Shown here one piece after another: positions 1-9,642 of a DNA stretch of 48,913 bases. Where the stretch lies: positions 1 through 48,913 of the forward strand of contig VGID01000029.1 of assembly GCA_016868035.1 (NCBI GenBank), in the 5' to 3' direction. Under the pieces are notes generated by a model, which was not told the origin of the DNA, did no database searches, and saw only the letters and a list, made by a program, of their open reading frames with translations. Position 1 is the first letter of the stretch. Each line of letters opens with the position of its first letter. The DNA comes from Betaproteobacteria bacterium. GTDB taxonomy: Bacteria; Pseudomonadota; Gammaproteobacteria; Burkholderiales; SG8-41. The position numbers and the translations under genes are program-made.

Positions 1-2041
1 CCCCCGGCGGCCGTTGAGGTGTTTCCATCGCCGGGCGGTCGCGTTGCGGGCGCTGGCCGGGCGCGCTCTCTTTCTGGCGAAATTCCTGCCGCCGACCTCC
101 GTGGCGTTCCTGGTCGCGGTCGCGCCGCCCGCCTTCACGCTGGCCCTGCGGACGCGATTGCTGGGCGCCGTCACGGCGCTGGCCGCGGTGCTGCGGGGCA
201 GGGCCCGGTCCGCGCTGCTGCCCGCGCTCGCTCTCGAAGCGCTCGTGCCTGCCGCGGAGCGGCCCCGGGGCCGCGGCCGCGGCGGCGGGGGGCGTTGCTC
301 CCGCCGGGACTTCCGCGCCGGGCGGGCGCTTGAACCAACCGAAGATCTTGCCGAGGATCGAGGCTTTCCCCGGCGCGACCGCAGTTTGCGGATCCGGGAG
401 AGCGGCCGGCCGCGGCTGCGGAATCGGAGCGGGCTGCTGCGGCGTGATGCCTCTGACCGCGGCTTCGGGGCGCGGGGCAATCGGCTCCGCCGCCACTCCG
501 AGCGGCTTTTGCGCGAGCTCGGGCATTTCGACCAGGTCGTAGCTGGGGGGAAGCGGCTCGCTCTTGTTCAGTTCGTCGTGACGCAACCGCGTCACGGTGT
601 AGTTCGGCGTCTCGAGATGCACGTTGGGCACGAGCGTGACCGAGACCCGGTGGCGCGCCTCGACGAGCTGCAGTTCGACGCGCTTCTCGTTGAGCAGGAA
701 TGTCGCGACGTCGACCGGCACCTGGGCCTGCACGGACGCGGTGTTCTCCTTCATCGCATCTTCCTGGATGATGCGCAGGATATGCAGCGCAGTGGACTCG
801 GTCCCGCGGATATGCCCCATGCCATGGCAGCGCGGGCACGGATTGTGCGCGGTCTCCCCGAGAGAGGGGCGCAGGCGCTGGCGGGAGAGTTCGAGCAGCC
901 CGAAACGCGAAATCTTGCCGGTCTGCACCCGCGCCCGGTCGTAGCGCAGCGCATCACGCAGGCGATTCTCCACCTCGCGCTGGTTGCGCCCGCTTTCCAT
1001 GTCGATGAAGTCGATCACGATGAGTCCGCCGAGGTCACGCAGCCTCAGCTGCCGGGCGATCTCATCGGCAGCTTCGAGGTTTGTGCGGAACGCCGTCTCC
1101 TCGATGTCGGCTCCGCGGGTGGCCCGCGCCGAATTGACGTCGATCGAGACGAGCGCCTCGGTGTGGTCGAACACCACTGCGCCGCCCGCCGGAAGATTGA
1201 CCGAGCGCGAATAGGCCGACTCGATCTGGTGCTCGATCTGGAAGCGCGAGAACAGCGGCACGTCGTCCCGGTAGAGCTTGATCCGGTTCACGTTCTGCGG
1301 CATGACGTGGCCCATGAACTGGTGCGCCTGCTCGTAGATGTTCTCCGTATCGATCAGGATCTCGCCGATGTCCTGGAGGTAGTAGTCGCGGATCGCGCGG
1401 ATCACGAGGCTCGATTCCTGGTAGATCAGGAAGGCGCCGCTCTGCTGACGCGAAGCGTTTTCGATCGCCCGCCAGAGCTGGAGCAGGTAGTTCAAGTCCC
1501 AGGTGAGCTCTTCGGCCGAGCGTCCGATCGCGGCGGTGCGACCGATCACGCTCATGCCCTGCGGAACGGGCAGCCCCTCGATCGCTTCGCGCATCTCGTT
1601 GCGGTCCTCGCCTTCCACGCGGCGCGACACGCCCCCGCCACGCGGGTTGTTGGGCATCAGCACCAGATAGCGGCCTGCAAGGCTGATGAAGGTCGTGAGC
1701 GCCGCGCCCTTGTTGCCGCGTTCGTCCTTGTCCACCTGGACGATCAGCTCCTGCCCTTCCTCGACGGCATCCTGGATGCGATTGCGCCCGCCGTCGCCAC
1801 CCGGCTTGAAATAGGCGCGAGCGATCTCCTTGAACGGCAGGAAGCCGTGGCGATCCGCTCCGTAATCGATGAACGCCGCCTCGAGGCTCGGCTCGATGCG
1901 GGTGATGACCCCCTTGTAGATGTTGCTCTTGCGCTGCTCCTTGCCGGGGGTTTCGATGTCGAGGTCAATGAGCTTCTGGCCGTCGACGATCGCGACGCGC
2001 AGCTCTTCCGCCTGCGTCGCGTTAAACAACATGCGTTTCAT
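1..2041 (-). CDS. rne: Ribonuclease E, N-terminal part (runs off left edge)
   Basis: Endoribonuclease that cleaves single-stranded AU-rich RNA and scaffolds the degradosome. About 680 residues are visible. The S1 domain lies near residues 38-120, and the DNase-I-like catalytic core has D301 (VSIDVNS) and D344 (VIDFIDM), matching E. coli D303 and D346. The zinc link is CPRC at residues 402-405. After about residue 520 the sequence becomes a low-complexity Pro/Arg/Gln/Gly region, the usual disordered RNA- and protein-binding tail, and the C-terminus is outside the window. The start is ATG at 2041 ([15 protein letters not shown]), as in other RNase E proteins. Divergent from rluC, a conserved arrangement. 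RNase G is excluded because of the long disordered tail. Confidence 0.96.
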   Translation of the reverse strand, partial: MKRMLFNATQAEELRVAIVDGQKLIDLDIETPGKEQRKSNIYKGVITRIEPSLEAAFIDYGADRHGFLPFKEIARAYFKPGGDGGRNRIQDAVEEGQELIVQVDKDERGNKGAALTTFISLAGRYLVLMPNNPRGGGVSRRVEGEDRNEMREAIEGLPVPQGMSVIGRTAAIGRSAEELTWDLNYLLQLWRAIENASRQQSGAFLIYQESSLVIRAIRDYYLQDIGEILIDTENIYEQAHQFMGHVMPQNVNRIKLYRDDVPLFSRFQIEHQIESAYSRSVNLPAGGAVVFDHTEALVSIDVNSARATRGADIEETAFRTNLEAADEIARQLRLRDLGGLIVIDFIDMESGRNQREVENRLRDALRYDRARVQTGKISRFGLLELSRQRLRPSLGETAHNPCPRCHGMGHIRGTESTALHILRIIQEDAMKENTASVQAQVPVDVATFLLNEKRVELQLVEARHRVSVTLVPNVHLETPNYTVTRLRHDELNKSEPLPPSYDLVEMPELAQKPLGVAAEPIAPRPEAAVRGITPQQPAPIPQPRPAALPDPQTAVAPGKASILGKIFGWFKRPPGAEVPAGATPPAAAAAAPGPLRGRHERFESERGQQRGPGPAPQHRGQRRDGAQQSRPQGQREGGRRDRDQERHGGRRQEFRQKESAPGQRPQRDRPAMETPQRPPG

Positions 2042-2178
2042 TGTTATCTTCTCCCGCGCTCAAACAACACGGGATGGGCAAACCGTACGACCCGCGGTCA
2101 GGCGGGCGTCGCTGAACGTGTCAGCCTCTGGGCATCAGCATGAGGGATGTGGAGATGTCTCGTGCGGTTCGCCGGGGC

Positions 2179-2200
2179 AATCCGGCTGCTGCGCCGGATT
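2179..2200 (-). promoter_or_regulatory. Hairpin in the rne 5' leader
   Basis: A perfect 8-bp inverted repeat (AATCCGGC / GCCGGATT) with a 6-nt loop lies about 140 nt upstream of the rne start, inside the probable leader. In E. coli the rne 5' UTR carries stem-loops used for autoregulation by RNase E. A similar role here is inference from position only. Confidence 0.4.
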
Positions 2201-2206
2201 CGAAAT

Positions 2207-2236
2207 TCTTTACAGTGCCTTGAGCGCGTAATTCAA
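2207..2236 (-). promoter_or_regulatory. Candidate rne promoter
   Basis: On the minus strand TTGAAT (2231-2236) and TAAAGA (2207-2212) are separated by 18 nt, a weak sigma70-like match. It would give a leader of roughly 160 nt that contains the 2179-2200 hairpin. The whole 2042-2485 gap (444 bp) holds no gene I can support, only the divergent control region of rne and rluC. An AT-rich stretch with TATTAT at 2474-2479 just before rluC could be its -10 element, but I see no good -35. Confidence 0.25.
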
Positions 2237-2485
2237 CTAGTATCGCTACTTCGCGTGGTGAGCGACGTTAACCATTCGATTCGCCGGCCGTGCGTGGTGC
2301 ATCTGCGCTTGCTGTTGCGATACAGCCTGATCGCACGACCGAATTCGGCACGCTCGCCCCGTGCCGGCCAGGCCGCATCGGGAACACGTTCGGGGCATCG
2401 GACACCCATTGCGTGGCGCGGAAGGTAACGGCGCGCGCCTTGGTACCAATCACCCCTTGCGGCGTGCAGAAAATATTATAGGCAA

Positions 2486-3454
2486 ATGAAAGGGTTAAGT
2501 AAAGATTCGGCGACCTGGCATGAGGTGGAGGCGGAGCGGGCCGGCCAGCGCATCGACAACTACCTGACAACGCGGCTCAAAGGGGTGCCGAAGAGCCACA
2601 TCTACCGTATCCTCCGGAGCGGGGAGGTGCGGGTAAACAGCCGGCGAGTGGGGCCCGATTACCGACTGGAAGAGGGCGACCGCGTCCGGTTGCCGCCTTT
2701 GCGGACAGCGCCGCCGACCGCAGCGAAACGGCAGGCACCCGCCCCCCGGCTGCGTCTGGACGTTCTTTACGAGGACGAGGTTCTGCTCGTCATCAACAAG
2801 CCCGCGGGCGTCGCGGTGCACGGGGGCAGCGGAATCGGCCTTGGCGTGGTGGAGCAATTGCGGCTGGCGCAACCGCAGGCCCGCTTCCTTGAGCTCGCGC
2901 ACCGGCTCGATCGCGGCACGTCCGGGGTGCTGATGCTCGCCAAGCGACGCTCCGCCTTGCTCTCCCTGCACCGGCAGCTGCGCGAAGGGCGGGTGCAGAA
3001 GTTCTATGCCGCGCTGGTAAAAGGCCGCTGGCGCGATAAGCAGCGCAGCGTGCGCCTCGCGCTCGAAAAGCACTTGGTGGCCTCGGGCGAACGCCGCGTC
3101 AGCGTCAACCGCGAGGGGCTGCCGGCACATACCGTGTGCCGGCTACGGCGGGCGTACAGCCGCTACAGCCTGCTCGAGGCGGAGCTGAAGACGGGGCGCA
3201 CCCACCAGATCCGGGTCCACCTGGCACACATCGGCTTCCCGATCGCCGGCGACGACAAGTACGGCGATTTCAAGCTCAACAAGGAACTCGCGCGGCAGGG
3301 CTTGAAGCGCATGTTCCTGCACGCCTCGAAGACCGTGGTCGCGCATCCCCAAAGCGGGGCGGAACTCGTGCTCGAGTCGCCGCTGCCGCCGGATCTCAAG
3401 GCATTCGTTGCCGCCCTCGAGGCCGAAGAAGCGGATCGCGCGAAGGGTTCATAA
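2486..3454 (+). CDS. rluC: 23S rRNA pseudouridine synthase RluC
   Basis: Isomerises uridines of 23S rRNA (955, 2504 and 2580 in E. coli) to pseudouridine. 322 residues, normal for the family. An N-terminal S4 RNA-binding domain (about 20-75) precedes the RluA-type catalytic domain with HRLDRGTSG, catalytic D142. Further family blocks are NKPAGVAVHG at 105-114 and the KTGRTHQIRVH block at about 237. The start ATG at 2486 gives MKGLSKDSATWHEVEAERAG, in line with relatives. Divergent from rne as in E. coli. RluD or RluA are less likely given the gene pair, but substrate choice is by context. Confidence 0.92.
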   Translation: MKGLSKDSATWHEVEAERAGQRIDNYLTTRLKGVPKSHIYRILRSGEVRVNSRRVGPDYRLEEGDRVRLPPLRTAPPTAAKRQAPAPRLRLDVLYEDEVLLVINKPAGVAVHGGSGIGLGVVEQLRLAQPQARFLELAHRLDRGTSGVLMLAKRRSALLSLHRQLREGRVQKFYAALVKGRWRDKQRSVRLALEKHLVASGERRVSVNREGLPAHTVCRLRRAYSRYSLLEAELKTGRTHQIRVHLAHIGFPIAGDDKYGDFKLNKELARQGLKRMFLHASKTVVAHPQSGAELVLESPLPPDLKAFVAALEAEEADRAKGS

Positions 3455-3559
3455 CGGCTCGGTCAGGGCGCGCTATACTTGCGTCACGCCCTGCGCGGCG
3501 CCGAAACCGGTAGCGATGCGCGCTGGGGCGGCAGCCCTGATGGAAGGCGGGTACTACAC

Positions 3560-4519
3560 ATGACGGAATTCGGAGCGGGCGGCTCGGGCCCGAATTGGGA
3601 GCGCGAGGTCATCGAGAAAGTCGCGCTGGCAGCGGTGGCGGAGCAGCGCCGCGCGCGCCGGTGGGGCATCTTCTTCAAGGTGCTGTTGTTCATTTATCTC
3701 TTCGCGCTGCTGTTCGTGGCGCTGGGCTGGTTCGGCAAGCGCGACTCCGGTCCCCGCAAGCACACGGCGCTGGTCGAGGTGCGGGGGGTCATCGGCGTCG
3801 AGAGCCAGGCGAGCGCGGACATCATCAACTCCGGGCTGCAGCAGGCATTCAAAGACAAGCGCACCCAGGGCGTGGTCCTGCGCATCAACAGCCCCGGTGG
3901 CAGCCCGGTACAGGCCGGGCACATCAACGACGAGATCCGGCGCCTGCGAGCGAAATATCCCGACATCCCGATCTACGCGGTGGTCGAGGATGTGTGCGCG
4001 TCGGGCGGCTATTACGTTGCCGTCGCGACTGACAAGATCTTCGTCAACAAGGCGAGCCTGATCGGTTCGATCGGGGTGCTGATGGACGGCTTCGGCTTCA
4101 ACAAGGCGATGGAAAAGCTCGGGGTCGAGCGCCGCCTGCTCGCCGCAGGAGAGAACAAGGGCTTCCTCGATCCGTTTTCCCCGATACTCGAGTCGCACCG
4201 CGATTACGCCGAGCAGATGCTCAACCAGATTCACGAGCAGTTCATCATGGTGGTGCGCGAGGGGCGGGGCAAGCGCCTGAAAGACTCCTCGGAAATTTTC
4301 TCGGGTCTGCTGTGGGTCGGGCAGAAAAGCATCGAGCTCGGGCTCGCCGATGGACTCGGCAGCGTCGAAAGCGTGGCGCGCGATGTGATCAAGGCCGAGG
4401 ACGTCGTGGACTTCACCCCGCGGGAAAACGTCGCCGAACGTCTGGCCAAGAGATTCGGGGCCGGGATGGGTGAAGTACTGGGACGTCTGGGTGTGTTGGG
4501 CGGGCTTGCACTGCGCTGA
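3560..4519 (+). CDS. sppA: Signal peptide peptidase SppA, short (36-kDa) type
   Basis: Inner-membrane serine protease, S49 family, that digests cleaved signal peptides. 319 residues. One membrane anchor lies at about 36-57, then a periplasmic catalytic domain with SPGGSP at 111-116, nucleophile S148 in CASGGYY and general-base K200 in GENKGF, matching the Ser-Lys dyad of the short B. subtilis-like SppA. I chose ATG at 3560 (MTEFGAGGSGPNWE) with GGAAGG upstream; the longer in-frame TTG start at 3479 would put the promoter-like TATACT (3474-3479) and arginine-rich junk inside the protein. Follows rluC in the same direction. Confidence 0.9.
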   Translation: MTEFGAGGSGPNWEREVIEKVALAAVAEQRRARRWGIFFKVLLFIYLFALLFVALGWFGKRDSGPRKHTALVEVRGVIGVESQASADIINSGLQQAFKDKRTQGVVLRINSPGGSPVQAGHINDEIRRLRAKYPDIPIYAVVEDVCASGGYYVAVATDKIFVNKASLIGSIGVLMDGFGFNKAMEKLGVERRLLAAGENKGFLDPFSPILESHRDYAEQMLNQIHEQFIMVVREGRGKRLKDSSEIFSGLLWVGQKSIELGLADGLGSVESVARDVIKAEDVVDFTPRENVAERLAKRFGAGMGEVLGRLGVLGGLALR

Positions 4520-4548
4520 AGCGCGGATACGCGCGCATTCGGTCGTAG

Positions 4549-5271
4549 TCATCCGCGACTGATCACGAAAACCGCTGGCCGCCGGTCGAGCGCCGGCGGT
4601 TGTTTTTTCCACTCGGCGATGCTGCGCGTGGTCACCGATTCCGTGGGCAGGGTGAGATCCGCGGCGATGCAGAGAGCGGTATCGGGGCGGCAGCTTTCGA
4701 GCACAGCCTGAAGCAGCACGGAGTTGCGGTACGGCGTCTCGATGAACGCATGGGACGCGCCGGACCGGCTTGCGTCCTCTTCGAGTTCCCGCAGCCTGCG
4801 CGCACGCTCATCGCGATCGACCGGCAGGTAGCCGTGGAAGGCAAAGCGCTGCCCGTTCATGCCGGAGCCCATCAGCGCGAGCAGAATGGCTGATGGACCC
4901 ACCAGGGGCGCAATGCGTATCCCGGCCTCGTGAGCCAGTCGCACGAGAACCGCACCCGGATCCGCGACCGCGGGACAACCCGCTTCCGACATGAGGCCGC
5001 AATCGTGCCCGGAGCGCAGCGCTTCGAGCAGAGCGGGAAGCTCGTGGGCAGGGGTGTGCGCGTCGAGCGTCTTCATTTGGGCATCGCGCAATGGGCGGGG
5101 ATAGCCAGCGGACCTGAGAAAACGGCGGGCCGATTTCGGATTCTCGACGACGAAGTGCCGCAACCGGCGCACCACTTCGAGGGTAGCCGGCGGAAGGAGC
5201 ATGCCCGCATCGGCGCCGCCCAGGGTCACGGGTACGAGATAGAGCGTTCCGGTAGCGCTTCGCATGGTCAT
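4549..5271 (-). CDS. SAM-dependent methyltransferase, RsmI/tetrapyrrole-methylase fold
   Basis: 240 residues of the tetrapyrrole (corrin/porphyrin) methylase superfamily. LYLVPVTLGG opens the fold, followed by the GLMSEAGCPAVADPGA glycine-rich block typical of RsmI-like 16S rRNA 2'-O-methyltransferases, then PLVGPSAILLAL and ETPYRN. It is the divergent short form that commonly sits next to maf in betaproteobacteria, not the canonical rsmI gene, so I leave the symbol blank. Its start overlaps the maf stop (ATGA, 5268-5271), so the two are translationally coupled. Convergent with sppA. Confidence 0.8.
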   Translation of the reverse strand: MTMRSATGTLYLVPVTLGGADAGMLLPPATLEVVRRLRHFVVENPKSARRFLRSAGYPRPLRDAQMKTLDAHTPAHELPALLEALRSGHDCGLMSEAGCPAVADPGAVLVRLAHEAGIRIAPLVGPSAILLALMGSGMNGQRFAFHGYLPVDRDERARRLRELEEDASRSGASHAFIETPYRNSVLLQAVLESCRPDTALCIAADLTLPTESVTTRSIAEWKKQPPALDRRPAVFVISRG

Positions 5272-5852
5272 GGCAGCGCCACGCCTTCCTTGCGGAGCAT
5301 GCTCGCGAGCTGCACCAGAGGCAGCCCGACCAGCGCGCTCGGGTCGTCGCCCACGACACGTTCGACGAGGACGATGCCCAGACCTTCGATCTTCGCGCTT
5401 CCGGTGCAGTCATACGGCTGCTCCAGCGCGAGATAGCGCTCGATCTCGGTATCGCTGTATGCGCGGAAATGAACGGTCGTCGGCACTTCCGTCGCCTGCA
5501 TGGCATCGCGCGCGCTGTTCAACACGACGAGTGCCGTGTGAAAAACGGCGCTTCTTCCGCGCAGCGATCTCAATTGCGCGACTGCGTTCTCGTGATTGTT
5601 GGGCTTGCCGAGAACGAGCCCGTCGAGCGTTGCGACCTGGTCCGATGCGACGATCAGCGCCGCGGGGAATCGCGCAGCCACCGCGCGCGCCTTGTCTTGC
5701 GCCAGCCGCAGTGCCGTCTCGCGGGGCTTCTCCCCGGGGAGCGCGGTCTCATCAACGTCGGGCGCGCTGACCTCGAAGGGCACGCGCAGCCGCGCCAGCA
5801 GCGCGCGGCGGTACGGCGAGGACGAGGCGAGCACGATGGGCACGGGATTCAT
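5268..5852 (-). CDS. yceF: Maf-family nucleotide pyrophosphatase (YceF-like)
   Basis: House-cleaning hydrolase of modified nucleoside triphosphates; the YceF branch prefers 7-methyl-GTP. 194 residues. Family motifs in order: LASSSPYRRALL (8-19), PDVDE (31-35), ASDQVA with the catalytic Asp near residue 70, GKPNNHENA, and YDCTGSAKIEGLG. The gene is divergent from yceD-rpmF-plsX, exactly where yceF lies in E. coli and beta relatives, which supports the YceF assignment. The downstream methyltransferase overlaps by 4 nt. Confidence 0.9.
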   Translation of the reverse strand: MNPVPIVLASSSPYRRALLARLRVPFEVSAPDVDETALPGEKPRETALRLAQDKARAVAARFPAALIVASDQVATLDGLVLGKPNNHENAVAQLRSLRGRSAVFHTALVVLNSARDAMQATEVPTTVHFRAYSDTEIERYLALEQPYDCTGSAKIEGLGIVLVERVVGDDPSALVGLPLVQLASMLRKEGVALP

Positions 5853-5904
5853 GGACGGGTGCCGCTAAGTGTTTGCAAAACCAGAATTTTTCGCTAAAGT
5901 TTTT

Positions 5905-5933
5905 TTGACAGAAAAGCACGAAAATATTATCAT
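5905..5933 (+). promoter_or_regulatory. Sigma70 promoter of yceD-rpmF-plsX-fab
   Basis: TTGACA (5905-5910), 17-nt spacer, TATCAT (5928-5933): a full -35 and a five-of-six -10. It is in an AT-rich block in otherwise GC-rich DNA. Transcription would start near 5940, only a few bases before the annotated yceD ATG at 5943. Confidence 0.75.
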
Positions 5934-5942
5934 TCGCCGTTT

Positions 5943-6443
5943 ATGTCCGCACCGGCTGTCATAGACAGCCTGGAGTTTGCCAGGACCGCGCAGACGCTGC
6001 ACGGCAGGCTGCCGGTTCCGGGATTCGAGCGACTCCGGGACAGTTTGTACGATGCGCTCGGTGAGATCGAGTTCGCGGTGACCGGTGGGCATGACGCGCG
6101 ACGCCGGCCGACGCTTACGCTCGAAATCAACGGCATGCTGCACCTGCGCTGCCAGCGCTGTCTCGGGATTCTGGATTTTCCGGTGCGACTGATCAACACG
6201 GTGCTGCTGGTGGAGCCGGCCGAGGCCAATGCAACGGAGCTGGACGAGGAGCCGTGCGAGTGGATCGAGGCGAGCGTCGAGCTGGACATTGCGGCGCTTC
6301 TCGAGGATGAGATCATTATGAGCCTGCCGTATGCGCCGCGGCATGACGAAGGGCTGTGCCGGAGCGGCCCGGAAGTGGCTGCGAACGAGACCAGAACCTC
6401 GGCGTTCGCCGCGTTGGCGGCGCTGAAAAAAGACCGACACTGA
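5943..6443 (+). CDS. yceD: YceD (DUF177) family protein
   Basis: 166 residues of the DUF177 family, bound to the rpmF gene in nearly all bacteria and linked to large-subunit or 23S rRNA maturation. It has the CQRCLG pair of cysteines (about residues 76-79) and a later [23 protein letters not shown] block that is the family signature, plus a C near the end (GLC). First gene of the lipid-synthesis run; rpmF follows after 19 nt. The ATG at 5943 gives the usual family N-terminus, yet the promoter leaves almost no leader, so translation may be leaderless. Confidence 0.9.
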   Translation: MSAPAVIDSLEFARTAQTLHGRLPVPGFERLRDSLYDALGEIEFAVTGGHDARRRPTLTLEINGMLHLRCQRCLGILDFPVRLINTVLLVEPAEANATELDEEPCEWIEASVELDIAALLEDEIIMSLPYAPRHDEGLCRSGPEVAANETRTSAFAALAALKKDRH

Positions 6444-6462
6444 AGCAGAAGGAGCACATCAC

Positions 6463-6642
6463 ATGGCAGTTCAGCAGAACAGGAAGTCGCCGTCGAAGCG
6501 GGGCATGCACCGCTCGCACGACGGGCTCTCCAACCCGCCACTGGCGGTCGAACCGACCAGCGGCGAGGTGCATTTGCGACACCACATCAGCCCTGACGGC
6601 TATTACCGCGGCAAGAAGGTCGTCAAGACGAAGGGCGAATAG
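6463..6642 (+). CDS. rpmF: 50S ribosomal protein L32
   Basis: 59 residues, [20 protein letters not shown] at the N-terminus and a [14 protein letters not shown] end, a typical betaproteobacterial L32 without the zinc cysteines. It binds 23S rRNA in the large subunit. GAAGGAG sits a few bases upstream of the ATG at 6463. It lies between yceD and plsX as in most proteobacteria. Confidence 0.97.
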   Translation: MAVQQNRKSPSKRGMHRSHDGLSNPPLAVEPTSGEVHLRHHISPDGYYRGKKVVKTKGE

Positions 6643-6723
6643 CCGCCCGCCTGGAACCGCGATGCGATCATGCGCGGCGCGGGGGCCTGCAACCCTGACG
6701 TGCCGGGCGGAGGAGTATTCCGG

Positions 6724-7740
6724 ATGAACGTGACCGTTGCCATCGATTGCATGGGTGGCGACCACGGCGCGCATGTTACGGTTCCCGCGGCGCTGAACGT
6801 GATGCGCCGCGATCCGGACACGGCGTTCATCCTGGTGGGGCAGCGCGACGCGATCGAGCGCGAGCTTGCCCGGCTCAACGCGGCAGCGGACATGCGGTTG
6901 CAGATCGAGCACGCAAGCGAGATGGTCGAGATGGACGAGAGCGCGGCGGCGGCGCTGCGCAAGAAGAAGGATTCCTCGATCCGCGTCGGCGTCAACCTGG
7001 TCAAGGAAGGGCGCGCGGACGCGTTCGTGAGCGCGGGCAACACCGGCGCGCTGATGGCGATCTCGCGCTTCGTGCTGAAAACGCTCCCGGGAGTAGAGCG
7101 TCCGGCCATCGCCAGCATCCTGCCGACCCTGAAGGGGCACACCTACGTACTGGATCTGGGCGCCAATGTGGACTGCACGCCCGAGCACCTGCTGCAGTTC
7201 GGCATCATGTGCGCGGAACTGGTGACCTCGGTCGAGCACAAGGAGCGTCCGACGGTGGGCCTGCTCAACATCGGCGTCGAGGACATCAAGGGCAACGAGC
7301 TGGTGAAGCGCGCCGCGGAGCTGATGCGTGCGAGCGGGCTCAACTTCTACGGCTACGTCGAGGGCGACGACATCTACAAAGGCACGACCGACATCGTGGT
7401 GTGCGACGGCTTCGTCGGCAATGTGGCGCTGAAGACTTCGGAAGGGCTCGCCCAGATGCTCGCCACCTACTTGCGCGAGGAATTCGGGCGCAATCTCTTC
7501 GCGCGGCTCGCGGGGCTGGCGGCGTTGCCGGTCATCAACGCGTTCAAGCGCCGCACCGATCACCGTCGCTACAACGGGGCGAGCCTGCTGGGATTGTGCG
7601 GCATCGTGGTCAAGAGCCACGGTTCCGCGGACACGTTTGCCTTCGAGTACGCGATCCGGCGCGCGGTCGAAGAAGCGCGCTCCGGAGTGCTCGCCCATAT
7701 CACCGAACGCATGGCCGCGATACAAAAGAGCGCAGCGTGA
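6724..7740 (+). CDS. plsX: Phosphate acyltransferase PlsX
   Basis: Converts acyl-ACP to acyl-phosphate for glycerol-phosphate acylation by PlsY, at the membrane face. 338 residues. Family features: [10 protein letters not shown] near residue 6, the AGNTGALMA block, and [16 protein letters not shown] towards the C-terminus. I set the start at ATG 6724 with GGAGGAG-like bases 6-12 nt upstream; an upstream in-frame start at 6670 adds residues absent from relatives. Its stop overlaps the fabH start (GTGA). Confidence 0.95.
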   Translation: MNVTVAIDCMGGDHGAHVTVPAALNVMRRDPDTAFILVGQRDAIERELARLNAAADMRLQIEHASEMVEMDESAAAALRKKKDSSIRVGVNLVKEGRADAFVSAGNTGALMAISRFVLKTLPGVERPAIASILPTLKGHTYVLDLGANVDCTPEHLLQFGIMCAELVTSVEHKERPTVGLLNIGVEDIKGNELVKRAAELMRASGLNFYGYVEGDDIYKGTTDIVVCDGFVGNVALKTSEGLAQMLATYLREEFGRNLFARLAGLAALPVINAFKRRTDHRRYNGASLLGLCGIVVKSHGSADTFAFEYAIRRAVEEARSGVLAHITERMAAIQKSAA

Positions 7741-8705
7741 GGAACAACATTTATTCGAAGGTCGTCGGGACCGGAGGTTACCTGCCGGAAAAGGTGCTCA
7801 CCAATCACGACCTCGAGCGCATGGTGGACACCTCGCACGAATGGATCTACGAGCGCACCGGCATTCGTGAGCGTCACGTCGCGGCGGAAGACGAGAAGAC
7901 GAGCGATCTCGCGCTGCACGCGAGCCGCCGGGCGCTCGATGCGGCCAGCCTCGCGCCCTCCGATCTGGATCTCATCGTGCTCGCCACCACGACGCCAGAC
8001 ATGGTGTTTCCGAGCACGGCGTGCCTGCTGCAAGCCAAGCTCGGCGCGCACAACAGCCCGGCATTCGACGTGCAGGCGGTGTGTTCCGGGTTCATCTACG
8101 GGATGGCGACCGCGGACCAGTTCATACGCTCCGGACAGTACCGAAACGCGCTGGTGGTGGGAGCGGAGATCTATTCGCGCATCCTCGACTGGAAAGACCG
8201 CACGACGTGCGTGCTCTTCGGTGACGGTGCGGGGGCGGTTGTGCTCTCGCGCAGCGACGCTCCGGGCATCGTCTCGCACCATCTGCACGCCGACGGAAGG
8301 TACGCGAACATGCTCGCGGTACCGGGAACGGTGAGCGGCGGAGAGGTAAGCGGACGTCCTTTCGTCAAAATGGATGGCGCCGGCGTATTCAAGTTTGCCG
8401 TGAAGGTGCTCGATGAGATCGTCGAGGAGACCCTGACGGCGAACGGGCTCGAGAAGAGCGATATCGACTGGCTGATTCCGCACCAGGCGAACATCCGCAT
8501 CATCCAGGCAACGGCGAAGAAGCTCCGGTTGAGCATGGAAAAGGTGGTGGTAACGGTGGATCGCCATGCGAACACCTCCGCGGCGTCGATACCGCTCGCG
8601 CTCGACGAGGCGGTACGCGACGGACGCATCCGCTCCAGCCAGCACCTGCTGCTCGAGGGCGTGGGCGGCGGCTTCACGTGGGGTTCCGTGCTGGTGCGAT
8701 GGTGA
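7737..8705 (+). CDS. fabH: Beta-ketoacyl-ACP synthase III
   Basis: Starts fatty-acid synthesis by condensing acetyl-CoA with malonyl-ACP. 322 residues. Catalytic triad C116 (AVCSGF), H249 (IPHQANIRI) and N279 (HANTSAAS); [11 protein letters not shown] close to the C-terminus. The start is GTG at 7737 giving [18 protein letters not shown], overlapping the plsX stop by 4 nt; no other start is possible without losing the first strand. Next gene fabD starts 4 nt after the stop. Confidence 0.95.
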   Translation: MRNNIYSKVVGTGGYLPEKVLTNHDLERMVDTSHEWIYERTGIRERHVAAEDEKTSDLALHASRRALDAASLAPSDLDLIVLATTTPDMVFPSTACLLQAKLGAHNSPAFDVQAVCSGFIYGMATADQFIRSGQYRNALVVGAEIYSRILDWKDRTTCVLFGDGAGAVVLSRSDAPGIVSHHLHADGRYANMLAVPGTVSGGEVSGRPFVKMDGAGVFKFAVKVLDEIVEETLTANGLEKSDIDWLIPHQANIRIIQATAKKLRLSMEKVVVTVDRHANTSAASIPLALDEAVRDGRIRSSQHLLLEGVGGGFTWGSVLVRW

Positions 8706-8709
8706 GAGC

Positions 8710-9642
8710 GTGAAGTTCGCTATCGTGTTTCCGGGGCAGGGATCGCAGTCCGTGGGCATGATGGGCGCATTTTCGGATTCGAACGCGGTGCGCGAGGTGT
8801 TTTCCGAGGCATCCGATGTGCTGGGGCAGGACATGTGGAAGCTCGTGGAGCGGGGGCCGGCGGAAGAGCTCAATGCCACGGTCAACACGCAGCCGGTGAT
8901 GCTCACTGCAGGCTACGCGGTTTATCGCGCGTGGCGCGGGGCCGGCGGCAGCGAGCCTGCACTGGTGGCCGGACACAGTCTCGGGGAATACACGGCACTG
9001 GTGGCCGCCGGAGCGGTCAGTTTCCGCGATGCGGTGCCGCTGGTGCGCTTTCGCGCGCAGGCGATGCAGGACGCGGTACCGGCGGGGCAGGGTGCCATGG
9101 CGGCGATCCTCGGGCTCGACGACGATCTGGTGCACGCGGCGTGCCGCGAGGCGACGGCGGAGGGCGTCGTCGAGCCGGTCAATTTCAACGCGCCGAGCCA
9201 GGTGGTGGTCGCAGGGAACAAAAACGCCGTGGAGCGAGCCGTCGCAGCGGCGAAAGCCAAGGGCGCCAAGCGCGCAGTAATGCTCCCCGTCAGCGCGCCG
9301 TTCCATTCGTCGTTGCTCAAACCCGCGGCGGAGCGCCTCGCCGCGTATCTCGGGAAAGTCGCGATCCATCCGCCGAGGCTTCCCGTGCTGAACAATGTCG
9401 ACGTGGCGACGGAGAGCGACCCGGTGCGCATCAAAGACGCGCTTGCGCGCCAGGCGTGCAGACCCGTGCGCTGGGTAGAGGTCGTGCGCCGCATCGCCGG
9501 CGCCGGGATCACGCATATCGTCGAATGCGGCCCCGGCAGGGTCCTCGCGGGGCTGACCCGGCGAATCGACGGAAGCCTGCAGGGACACGCCGTCGCCGAC
9601 GAGCAATCGCTCGAGCAGACTTTGAAGGCCCTTGCATCATGA
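8710..9642 (+). CDS. fabD: Malonyl-CoA:ACP transacylase
   Basis: Loads malonyl onto acyl carrier protein. 310 residues with FPGQGSQ at 7-13, nucleophile S90 in GHSLGEY, and H199 in SAPFHS. The start is GTG at 8710 (MKFAIVFPGQGSQ), a normal FabD N-terminus. The stop overlaps the fabG start (ATGA at 9639-9642). Confidence 0.95.
   Translation: MKFAIVFPGQGSQSVGMMGAFSDSNAVREVFSEASDVLGQDMWKLVERGPAEELNATVNTQPVMLTAGYAVYRAWRGAGGSEPALVAGHSLGEYTALVAAGAVSFRDAVPLVRFRAQAMQDAVPAGQGAMAAILGLDDDLVHAACREATAEGVVEPVNFNAPSQVVVAGNKNAVERAVAAAKAKGAKRAVMLPVSAPFHSSLLKPAAERLAAYLGKVAIHPPRLPVLNNVDVATESDPVRIKDALARQACRPVRWVEVVRRIAGAGITHIVECGPGRVLAGLTRRIDGSLQGHAVADEQSLEQTLKALAS

Noticed and set aside
14-2143. 709-residue plus-strand frame
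   Set aside because: It is the complement of rne; the minus strand gives a complete RNase E domain order with catalytic residues.
6316-7725. 469-residue minus-strand frame
   Set aside because: Lies opposite yceD, rpmF and plsX and has no domain; high-GC shadow.
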